Shown here piece by piece: positions 14,752 to 23,000 of a stretch of DNA of 64,000 nt (position 1 is its first letter; each line of letters starts with the position of its first letter). A program made the position numbers and the translations under genes. The notes below the pieces were generated by a model, which made no database searches, was not told the origin of the DNA, and saw only the letters and a list, made by a program, of their open reading frames with translations. This stretch comes from Planosporangium flavigriseum (GTDB lineage Bacteria > Actinomycetota > Actinomycetes > Mycobacteriales > Micromonosporaceae), in contig NZ_JAATVW010000018.1 of NCBI RefSeq assembly GCF_011947225.1, positions 42,880-106,879 of the forward strand. Direction: 5' to 3'.

Positions 14752-15738
14752 TCAGCCAGCCACCCGCCCCGCGCCAGCCGGCGGGGTGTCCAACTCCTCC
14801 GCGATGAGCAGGCCGGCCAGCAACGCCGGGTCGATGTTGCCACCGCCGACCACCGCGACCGTACGGCCAGGGGGCAGTTCGTCGCGGTGGTGGAGGTACG
14901 CGGCGGTGGTCACCGCGCCGCTGGGCTCGGCCACGAGCCGCGTCGAGCGGGCGAGCAGCGCCACCGTCGTCAGGATCTCCTCCTCGGAGACGGTGACGAT
15001 GCCGTCGAGTCGCTCGCGCAGGTGCGTGAAGGTCAACTCCGACAGGGACGTACGCAGACCGTCGGCCACGGTGCGGTAGCGGTCCTCGGTGCTCCACGGC
15101 CGCAGTTCGCCCTGGGCCAGGCTGTCCGCCGCGTCGCCGGCCAGCGCCGGCTCGACGCCGATCACGGCGGCGTTCGGGATCAGCGCCTTCACGGCCGTTG
15201 CCACGCCGGAGGCGAGCCCGCCGCCACCGACCGGCACGAGTACCACTTCGACCTCGGGCAGGTCCTCGGCGATCTCCAGGCCCACGGTGCCCTGGCCGGC
15301 GATGATGTCGCGGTGGTCGTACGGCGGGATGATCGTCAGCCCCCGCTCGGCGGCCAGTTCCGCCGTGCGGCTCTCCCGCTCGGCCGGTGGGACCTCGATG
15401 ATCTCCGCGCCGAGCGCTCGGGTCGCCTCGAGCTTGACGGTCGGCGCACCCTCGGGCATCACCACGACGACCGGCGAGCCCACGATCCGGCCCGCGTACG
15501 CGAGCGCCTGGCCGTGGTTACCGGAGGAGTGGGTGATGACGCCGGCCGCCCGCGCTTCCTCGGGTAACGACATCAGGGCATGGACCGCTCCGCGTACCTT
15601 GAACGCGCCCACCGGCTGGAGGCTCTCCGGCTTGAGCCAGAGGTCCGGGCCGATCGTCCAGGCGGGCAGGAGCGGGGTACGCACGGCGATTCCCGTGATG
15701 TTCTTAGCGGCGGCGCGCACGTCATCAATGCTGATCAT
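14752..15738 (-). CDS. Threonine/serine dehydratase-like PLP enzyme
   Basis: A 328-residue fold-type II PLP enzyme. The cofactor lysine is Lys47 in PVGAFKVRGA. The substrate loop is SSGNHGQAL, and the phosphate-binding glycine loop is VPVGGGGLASG. It should deaminate threonine or serine to 2-oxo acids; serine racemases share this architecture and cannot be excluded. There is no C-terminal ACT domain, so it is the catabolic type rather than feedback-regulated IlvA. ATG 15738 has GAGG 8 bases upstream; a TTG two codons earlier is less likely. Confidence 0.88.
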   Translation of the reverse strand: MISIDDVRAAAKNITGIAVRTPLLPAWTIGPDLWLKPESLQPVGAFKVRGAVHALMSLPEEARAAGVITHSSGNHGQALAYAGRIVGSPVVVVMPEGAPTVKLEATRALGAEIIEVPPAERESRTAELAAERGLTIIPPYDHRDIIAGQGTVGLEIAEDLPEVEVVLVPVGGGGLASGVATAVKALIPNAAVIGVEPALAGDAADSLAQGELRPWSTEDRYRTVADGLRTSLSELTFTHLRERLDGIVTVSEEEILTTVALLARSTRLVAEPSGAVTTAAYLHHRDELPPGRTVAVVGGGNIDPALLAGLLIAEELDTPPAGAGRVAG

Positions 15739-15861
15739 TCGCAAACCTCACGGGACTCTCGGAGAGATCACTGTTATTCACCATGCCAAATTCCCCAAGA
15801 ATCACCAGGTTCGTCACCCTCGCGGGTCATCGGCGACCGTCGCGCCGACCCGGCCGGCCCC

Positions 15862-16386
15862 TCAGCCGTTCGCCAGGCGCTTCGCCGCGTCGTACCCAAG
15901 ATGCAGGAAATCGGCGCCCGCGACCGCGGTCGCGACGCTCATCCCGAATCGGGTCGCCTGGGGCGCGAACACCAGACCGGCCGCGAGCCCGGTAGCGACC
16001 CAGACCGCGCTGCAGAACGGACACGTCAGCAGCTCACCGAAGGCATGCTGGGCACCAGTGCCGCGGGGACTCTCGTTGATCTCAGCCTCGCCGGCCGGCC
16101 CCTCGAACCGTGTCACCGGCGCGCGTAGCGGGCTGGTGATCGCGTCCTTGGTCAGCAGCCGGGACAGCTTGTGCGTGGAGACGGCCATTAGCGCGATGTC
16201 GGCCGCACGCGGGCACTGGGGCAGTCGCTTACCGGTAAGCCGGGCGATACCGGCGAACGTCGCGACGGCGCCCGCATAGACCGACATCGCGATCGCGTAC
16301 CCCTTCAGGGGCCGTTCGTCACTGGCCTTGTCGGCATACCCCTGGACTGCTTTGAGCGCGGTATCGGTACGTCCCATACCAACCAT
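15862..16386 (-). CDS. DUF1360 membrane protein
   Basis: About 174 residues with three or more membrane segments (GYAIAMSVYAGAVATFAGI, SAVWVATGLAAGLVFA, and a C-terminal segment). The signature LTCPFCSAVWVA is the CPFC motif of the DUF1360 family, found in Gram-positive membrane proteins of unknown role. DIALMAVSTHKLSRLLTKDA in the middle is also typical. ATG 16386 is chosen over the upstream frame because family similarity begins there; ATG 16377 is another option. Possibly its own transcription unit. Confidence 0.78.
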   Translation of the reverse strand: MVGMGRTDTALKAVQGYADKASDERPLKGYAIAMSVYAGAVATFAGIARLTGKRLPQCPRAADIALMAVSTHKLSRLLTKDAITSPLRAPVTRFEGPAGEAEINESPRGTGAQHAFGELLTCPFCSAVWVATGLAAGLVFAPQATRFGMSVATAVAGADFLHLGYDAAKRLANG

Positions 16387-16455
16387 GGCTACCCCGCGCG
16401 CGCACCGACAAAACGCCACCTGGCCAGGGGTGGCTCCGATCACCGGGGTTAGCTC

Positions 16456-16482
16456 TCAGTTCGCCCGGCCACTCGACGATAA
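16456..16482 (+). promoter_or_regulatory. Candidate FliA/WhiG-type (sigma-28) promoter of the chemoreceptor gene
   Basis: TCAG at 16456-16459, a 15-base spacer, then GACGATAA at 16475-16482 closely resembles TAAA-N15-GCCGATAA, the sigma-28 family promoter. It lies 43 bases before the ATG of a methyl-accepting chemotaxis gene, exactly the class of gene this sigma factor controls in motile Actinoplanes-type bacteria. One base of each box differs from the canonical motif. Confidence 0.5.
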
Positions 16483-16525
16483 GGATTCTGCACTCGGCGC
16501 AAAACTTCATCTAGGGGCCTAAATA

Positions 16526-18136
16526 ATGCAATTGCTCAAGAATCTTCGCGTCGGCACCCGACTCGCGTCCGCGTTCGGACTGATTGCCGTGTTGATGGCG
16601 GTGGCTATCGGCTTCGGGCTCTGGGGACAGTCCCGGGTCGCAGCCGCCAACGAACGCGTACACGCGAAGCAGGACATACGCAAAGAAGCCCTGATGGCGA
16701 AGTTTCGCACCGCCGACTTCGCCGGCTGGCAGACCGGGTATTCACTGGACGTGATCCGGGGGGTGCCCAACGCCACGGACGACTCGACCGGCCAGCGCAA
16801 GTCGTTCCTGGAGTCGGCGAGCGCCTTCCGCGGCGACCTGGACCGGATCCGCGCCAAGATGACGGACGCCGGCGAGCGTGCCCCGGCCGACGCCGCCCAG
16901 GCCGCGTTCGATCAGTTCATGGCCGTCGACCAGCGGATCATCGCGGGCTTCCGGGCGGGCACGCCGGCCGCCATCAACGAGGCCGCCGACCTGGCCGCGG
17001 GCGAGTCACTCCAGCACATGAACACGATCATCGAAGCGGTCGACAAGCTCGTGGCCGATGTGTCGGCCGACACCACGCTGGCGAAGGCGGAGGCCGACCG
17101 TGCCGCCAGCCAAAGCCGGTACGCGATGCTCGTGGCCGCCGTGGTCTGCCTGGCACTGATGGTCGTTCTCGCCGTGCTGGTGACCCGCAGTGTGGTCCGG
17201 CCACTGCGCCGCACCGTCGAGGCGCTGAATCGGGTCGCCGCCAAGGACCTGACGACGCGACTGTCCGCCGACAGCACGGACGAACTCGGCGACCTGGCCC
17301 GTAGCCTGAACGGAACCCTCGACGTACTCTGCGATTCATTCATCACCATCAACTCCGACAGCGAGACCCTGGCCTCGGCGGCACAGGAACTCACCGCGGT
17401 CGCCGGTCAGATCGGCTCCGCCGCGGACGAGACGGCCAGCCAGTCCGATGCCGTCGCGGCCACGGCGGCGCAGGTCTCGCACAACGTACAGACCGTTGCC
17501 GCTGCCACCGAGGAGATGAACGCCTCGATCCGCGACATCTCCGGCAGCGCGTCCCAGGCCGCCGAGATGGCCAAGAGCGGTGTCGACAGCGCCCAGCGCG
17601 CGACCAGCACGATCGAGCAGCTCGGCGAGTCGAGCGCCGAGATCAGCCAGGTCGTCCGCCTCATCACGTCGATCGCCGAGCAGACGAACCTGCTGGCGCT
17701 GAACGCGACGATCGAGGCGGCCCGCGCCGGTGAAGCGGGCAAGGGCTTCGCCGTCGTCGCCGGCGAGGTGAAGGACCTCGCACAGGCGACCGCCAGGGCG
17801 ACCGAGGACATCTCGCGACGGGTCCAGAGCATCCAGCAGGACACCACGGCCGCCGTCGAGGCAATCGGTCAGGTCAGCGAGATCATCGACCGGATCAGCG
17901 AGCACTCGACGACGATCGCGGCCGCGGTGGAGGAGCAGACGGCGACCACGGTCGAGATGAGCCGCAACGTGAGCGAGGCGGCCACCGGATCGGGCCAGAT
18001 CGCCGAGAACATCCACAGCGTGGCGAACGCCGCGCAGACCACGTCCGGCGGGGTGGCGGAGTCGCAGCGTACGGCGGACGAGCTCGCGCGGGTCTCGGCG
18101 CAGCTGCGGCAGCTGGTGGGGCAGTTCAAGATCTGA
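16526..18136 (+). CDS. Methyl-accepting chemotaxis protein
   Basis: A 536-residue transmembrane chemoreceptor. Membrane segments are at about 15-33 and 199-220, enclosing a helical extracellular sensor (34-198). HAMP follows (about 220-275: [19 protein letters not shown]). The long coiled-coil signalling domain has its hairpin tip at [20 protein letters not shown] and [18 protein letters not shown], where CheA/CheW dock. The C-terminus lacks a CheR-binding pentapeptide. Its presence implies a motile stage such as zoospores. No chemotaxis or flagellar genes lie beside it. ATG 16526 has only a weak AGGGG site. Expression is probably from the sigma-28-like promoter upstream. Confidence 0.95.
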   Translation: MQLLKNLRVGTRLASAFGLIAVLMAVAIGFGLWGQSRVAAANERVHAKQDIRKEALMAKFRTADFAGWQTGYSLDVIRGVPNATDDSTGQRKSFLESASAFRGDLDRIRAKMTDAGERAPADAAQAAFDQFMAVDQRIIAGFRAGTPAAINEAADLAAGESLQHMNTIIEAVDKLVADVSADTTLAKAEADRAASQSRYAMLVAAVVCLALMVVLAVLVTRSVVRPLRRTVEALNRVAAKDLTTRLSADSTDELGDLARSLNGTLDVLCDSFITINSDSETLASAAQELTAVAGQIGSAADETASQSDAVAATAAQVSHNVQTVAAATEEMNASIRDISGSASQAAEMAKSGVDSAQRATSTIEQLGESSAEISQVVRLITSIAEQTNLLALNATIEAARAGEAGKGFAVVAGEVKDLAQATARATEDISRRVQSIQQDTTAAVEAIGQVSEIIDRISEHSTTIAAAVEEQTATTVEMSRNVSEAATGSGQIAENIHSVANAAQTTSGGVAESQRTADELARVSAQLRQLVGQFKI

Positions 18137-18155
18137 GCCCGAGCAGCGTCGAGGG

Positions 18156-18185
18156 TGGTCACGGGGGCCCCATTTTCATTAGAAT
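18156..18185 (+). promoter_or_regulatory. Candidate housekeeping promoter
   Basis: TGGTCA at 18156-18161 (4 of 6 of TTGACA), an 18-base spacer and TAGAAT at 18180-18185 (5 of 6 of TATAAT) lie 32 bases before the GTG at 18218. The surrounding AT-rich patch stands out from the genome average, supporting a real sigma-70-type promoter for the unknown conserved gene. Confidence 0.5.
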
Positions 18186-18217
18186 GTATGTACGAAATAC
18201 CTGATCGGAGGGGTTCC

Positions 18218-18853
18218 GTGACCACCCCCACCCTCACTCCGTACGTGACCCTGCTCGGTTTCGCCCGTTACGTCAGCCGGACCGGGCTGGCACGGGCGAG
18301 CTTCGTCGGCGGCCTGCGCCGCCAGCGCGCCAGCCACTCCGGCTTCAACCCGCACAGCTCACTCCTCAAGGCGCTGAAGGCCGACATCCGGTTCCGCAGC
18401 CCCGGCACCCACCTCGACCAGGTGCGCACGGCGGTCAAGGAGCGCTGGCGCCCGCTCTACAGCATCCTGGTGCCCGCGACCAAGTCCTATCTGGAGTCGC
18501 TCGGCGACCTCTCCCAGTGCGAACTGGTCCGCCCGCGCGAGGTGATCGCGTTCGTCGGACCCCTGCCCGTGAAGATCAATCCGCAGTTCGGGCTGCGGTA
18601 CGCCGACGGCCGCGCCGAGGCGGTTCGACTGCTGTTCGACGAGGAGCGGCCATCCCGCGAGGCCATCCTGGCCACCTTGCACCTGACGCAGCGCCACATG
18701 GACGACGTGCTGCCGGGCGCCGAAGCGGTCGTCGTCGACGTGCGCCGCGGCGAGGTGCACCGGATCGACGAGATCACCAAGCCGGAGCAGATCGAGCAGT
18801 GGCTGGCCGGCGAGGCCGCCGCGTTCGCCGCCACGTGGAACGCCGCCGCCTAG
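18218..18853 (+). CDS. Conserved actinobacterial protein of unknown function
   Basis: A 211-residue soluble protein beginning VTTPTLTPYVTLLGFARYVS, followed by a basic stretch FVGGLRRQRASHSGFNPHSS and, later, VKINPQFGLRYADGRAEAVR. I recall similar proteins in Streptomyces but no assigned function. There is no signal or membrane helix. The basic N-terminal third could bind nucleic acid; this is only a guess from composition. GTG 18218 has GGAGGGG at the right distance and begins where the recalled similarity begins. It is preceded by its own promoter candidate and converges on the RCK_C gene. Confidence 0.78.
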   Translation: MTTPTLTPYVTLLGFARYVSRTGLARASFVGGLRRQRASHSGFNPHSSLLKALKADIRFRSPGTHLDQVRTAVKERWRPLYSILVPATKSYLESLGDLSQCELVRPREVIAFVGPLPVKINPQFGLRYADGRAEAVRLLFDEERPSREAILATLHLTQRHMDDVLPGAEAVVVDVRRGEVHRIDEITKPEQIEQWLAGEAAAFAATWNAAA

Positions 18854-18856
18854 CGG

Positions 18857-19087
18857 CTAGGTCGCGAAGATCCTAGAGAAGACCGGCTCGAGTGCGGGCT
18901 CCTCCTCCGGGTCGACCAGTACCAGCACCTCGTCGCCGGGGTGCAGCACCGTGTCGGCGTTCGGCGGCAGCAGCCGACCCTCGCGTACGACCATGCTGAC
19001 CCACGCGCCTTCGCCCAGCGGGAGGTCACCGACGCGGGCGCCGTCGGCAGGTGAACCAGCCGCCACCCGGAACTCGATGGCGCTCAT
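18857..19087 (-). CDS. Stand-alone TrkA-C (RCK_C) domain protein, possibly an antiporter remnant
   Basis: A 76-residue protein: EFRVAAGSPADGARVGDLPL, EGAWVSMVVREGRLLPPNAD, then VLHPGDEVLVLVDPE. This is an RCK_C ligand-binding domain like the one at the C-terminus of CPA1-type potassium/proton antiporters. ATG 19087 has GAGG 7 bases upstream, and an in-frame TGA lies just before it, so it can be made alone. No transporter part precedes it. It is either a free regulatory subunit or the surviving tail of a deleted antiporter gene. Confidence 0.65.
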   Translation of the reverse strand: MSAIEFRVAAGSPADGARVGDLPLGEGAWVSMVVREGRLLPPNADTVLHPGDEVLVLVDPEEEPALEPVFSRIFAT

Positions 19088-19160
19088 GAGTGGACCTCAT
19101 GTCGAAGCAGCACGCCGATGAGCTTTCCCGGATTACGTGTTGCGTACCGTAGCCCGTCCG

Positions 19161-19985
19161 CTACGGCAGCCGAGCCACTCCGACCAGGCCCGGCACCCGG
19201 TACGCCTGTGCGCCCGGCACCCCTTCGGGCCGCCACAGCGACGGCGGGACCAGCCCGGGCTCGACCAACTCCCAGCCCTCGAACAGCCGGGCGATCTCCT
19301 GCGGGCCACGCATGAAAGCGGTGTGGGACTCCCGCAGGTGCTGCTCGAGTTGCTCCGTGTCGAGCCCGGGCTGCGGGCTCACATGCGAGATCACCAGGTA
19401 GCTACCCGGCGCGAGCGCCTCGGCGAACGTGCCGATGATCCCGCCCGGATCGTCGGCATCGGGCAGGAAGTGCAGGACGGCCAGCAACAACAGACCGACG
19501 GGGCGGGAGAAGTCGATCGTGGACCTCACGGTCTCGGAGGTGAGGATGGCCTTCGGGTCGCGTACATCGGCCTGCAGCACCGCGCTGCGCGCGTTACCGG
19601 TCAGGAGCGCCCGGCTGTGCGCGACGGCCACCGGATCGTTGTCGACGTAGACCACCCTCGCCTCCGGGCAGGCCCGCGCCGCCACCTCGTGGGTGGGCTC
19701 CTGGGTCGGGATTCCCGCGCCGACATCGAGAAACTGGGTCACGCCGTGAGACGTCAGGTACTGGACGGCGCGGCCCAGGAAGGCCCGGTTGCTCCGGGCC
19801 CCGTACGGAAGCTCGGGCGCTGCCGCGATGGCCCGGTCAGCGAAGTCGCGGTCGACGGCGAGGTTGTGGGTGCCGCCGAGGAAGTAGTCGTAAATCCGCG
19901 CCGGGCTAGGCCGGGTCAAATCGATATCTACAGGGGCCCAACCTGGTCGCTCCACCGCGCTACGCTCTCCCCTGGTCGCTGTCAT
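19161..19985 (-). CDS. DUF574-type SAM-dependent methyltransferase
   Basis: A 274-residue member of the DUF574 family, very common in actinomycetes. It opens with DIDLTRPSPARIYDYFLGG, the family's hallmark, followed by NRAFLGRAVQYLTSHGVTQF and the SAM site LDVGAGIPTQEPTHEVA, then VVYVDNDPVAVAHSRALL. Substrates are not known for most members. ATG 19985 fits the usual family start. It is monocistronic and divergent from the giant pseudokinase gene, with 63 bases between the start codons. Confidence 0.9.
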   Translation of the reverse strand: MTATRGERSAVERPGWAPVDIDLTRPSPARIYDYFLGGTHNLAVDRDFADRAIAAAPELPYGARSNRAFLGRAVQYLTSHGVTQFLDVGAGIPTQEPTHEVAARACPEARVVYVDNDPVAVAHSRALLTGNARSAVLQADVRDPKAILTSETVRSTIDFSRPVGLLLLAVLHFLPDADDPGGIIGTFAEALAPGSYLVISHVSPQPGLDTEQLEQHLRESHTAFMRGPQEIARLFEGWELVEPGLVPPSLWRPEGVPGAQAYRVPGLVGVARLP

Positions 19986-20048
19986 CGTGAGGACCCACCG
20001 AGAATACGGGGTAGGCACCGGTCCGCGATCACATAGTCCCGCCAATGG

Positions 20049-23000
20049 GTGATCGCGACGGTGCCGGAGCCGAGAGGGGCTGGATTGCCCAGCCAGACAG
20101 ACACCGTCGCGGACCACACCGACGCTGGTCAGCCGCTGAGGGCGAACGGGCCGCTGGGCCCAGCCCAGTTCGTACCGATCGCTATCCGCCTCACCAAAGC
20201 GCTTGCCGATTGGCATCGGTTCCGCGGGCCGCACGGGGCGCTCTGCCCGAACGCGTTCCGGGTCGGCAGCGGCGGAGAGATCCACCTCGAAGGTCTCTCC
20301 GGCGCGCCGGAGATGTACGCGGCGCCGGAACAGACCGGACGGCTGGAGCGCGGCGTCGACGAGCGTACGGACCTGTACGCCCTCGGCGTCCTGTTCTACC
20401 AACTGCTCAGCGGTCGGCCCCCGTTGGCGGCGGCCACTCCCGCGCAGTGGCGGCGCTGCCACCTTTCCGAGCGCCCAGCGCCGCTACGTGAGCTCCCCTC
20501 GACGCTGGACGAGATCGTCGCGGTACTGCTGGCGAAATCGCCGGACGACCGGTACCAGACGGCTCGCGGCCTCGTCGCCGACCTGGAACGCTGCCGCGCG
20601 ACGCTGGCCGCCGGCGGGGTGGCGACCCCGCTGCCGCTCCGTACCCGCGACCGGACCGACCGGCTGACGTTCAGCGGTCGGTTGTACGGGCGGGAGCGAC
20701 AGCTCACCCGCCTGCAGGCCGCGTACGACCGGCTGGCGGCCGGCGGCACGGCCGAAGTGGTGGCGGTGACCGGCGATCCCGGCCTGGGCCGGTGGGCGGC
20801 TGTCACGGGCTTCGCCGATTCTGTGGTAACCGGCGGCGGGCGCACCGTCCGGGCCGTGTGCGCCCGCGACGACGCCGGACCGTACGCGGCAATGGCCCGC
20901 CTCTTCACCGATCTCGCCGCGCAACTGGCCGACGCGCCGCCCGAGCAGCGCGCCCGGATCTCCGACGCCGTCGGGGCGTGCGGCGCGCCCCTCACCGAAC
21001 TGTCCCCCGCGCTGCGCGTCGTGCTCGGCGAGCGGCCGCCGTCCGCCGGCTCGGCGGCCACCGCGCGTCACCGTATCCAACTGGCCGCCAGACGCCTCCT
21101 GGGTGCGGTGACCTGGCCGGGCCAACCGCTTGTGATCGCGATCCGCGACATTCAGTGGGCTGACGAGCCGACCATCGAGCTACTGCGCTACGTCCTGGCC
21201 GCCCCGGACGCCCCGCCCGTACTGGCCGTCGTGACCTATCGCGCGAACGATGTCGGGCCCGACCACCCGTTGCGGGCGCTCCTGGCCGACGAGCGGGTGT
21301 CCACGTCGACGGTCGCGCTGCGGCCGCTACCCGACAGCGCACTGGCCGACCTGCTGTCCGAGGCGCTGGGCTCCGACAAACGCGACTCGTCCCAGCTGTC
21401 GCGCTCCGTCGCCGCCCGGACCGGTTCGAACCCGCTGCTGGTGCGGCACTTTCTGCACGGGCTCGCCGACCGGAAGCTGTTGGGGTACACGGCCACCGGC
21501 GCGAGGTGGGAGTGGAAGCAGGACCGGATCGAGAGTGAGCCCCGGGCCGCACAGCTGCCCGATCTGGTGGGCGCGAAGCTGGCGCTCTTCGCCGCGGGTA
21601 CGCGTGAACTTCTTGAGCTCGCTGCGGTGCTCGGGCCGCGCTTCGACGCGACGACCTTGGAAGCGGCCGCCCCCGGCAGCGACGTTTCGGCGCTGCTGCG
21701 CCCGGCCGTACGGGCAGAGTTGCTGGCCGAGGGCGCGATCCCGGGTGAGTACCGGTGGCGCCACGAGCAACTGCGGCAGGCCGTCCTGGCCGGCGTCGGC
21801 GGCCGGCGCCTCGCCGCGCTGCGCCTGGTCGTCGGCCGTGCGTTCGCACCCCGCGCCGGGATGCTGTTCGAGGCGGTCACGCACCTCAACGCCGCCAGCG
21901 AACTGCTGTCCGCGCCGGACGAGCGGAGGTGGCTGGCCGAGCTGAACCTCGACGCCGGCGCGCGGGCGGCGCGCATTGGTGCCCTCACCGAGGCGCGCCG
22001 GTACCTGAAAACAGGCCGGGCCCTGCTCGACGGCGAGGCGCGGCAACGGTGGCCGGATCTGGCGCTGCGACTGCACCTCGCCGCGACAGAGGCGGAGCGG
22101 GCCGCCGGCAACCTTGAGAACGCCGAACGGCTGCTGACGGCCGCCAAGCAGTACATCGACGACGACACCGAGCGGGCCCGCCTGCTCGGCATGCACGCCA
22201 TGCTGCTCCACGACGCCGGAGACAGCATCCTGGCGCTGCGCACGGGGATCGAGGCCCTCCGGCTGCTCGGGCTGCCACTGCCCGCCAACCCGGCCGAATG
22301 GCGGGAGGCCGGAACGGCGTCCGTGGAACGGCTGCGCGAGCGGGTCGACGACGATGCGCTCGAAGAGCTCATCAACGCGCCCGACTGCGTAGCGCCCCGA
22401 GTGGTCATCGCGGCCAACCTGATCGCGGACCTGGCCCAGCCCATCTGGCCAGACTGGTCAGGCGGCGACCTGCTCGCCGCAGCCGGGGTCGAACTTGCGC
22501 TCGAACACGGCCCCACCGCCGCGACCGCGTACATCCTCGGCCGGCTGGCCGTGGTCTTCTCCCGGAACCGCCACGATCGGGAGGCCTCCCGGTTCGCAGG
22601 TGCCGGGCTTCGCCTGCTGGAGCGGCCCGGCACCCGGTTCCCGGCGGTGACCCGCGCGGCCGCGGCCGTCCTGGGCCCTTCCTGGCTGGATGGACCGGGC
22701 CCGATGATCCGTGAGCTGTACACGGCGTACCGGACCGCGGTCGAGGAGGGTGAGGTCCGGCTGGCGCAGCGCATCGGGGCGGTGTACTCGGTACACCTGT
22801 TCGCGGTCGGTACGCCGCTGGACCGGGTGGCCGCCGACGTCGAGGCGCGGTGGCGGTTCGCCCAACGCCACGGCGGCGACGAGCAGGCCGGGGCCGTGGT
22901 CCGACTGCTGGACGCCGCGGTGAGCCGGCTTCGCCGGGTGCCCTGCGACTCGCCCGCACCGACCGCGGAAGAGGACGCGACGGGGCGGCGGATCCTGCGG

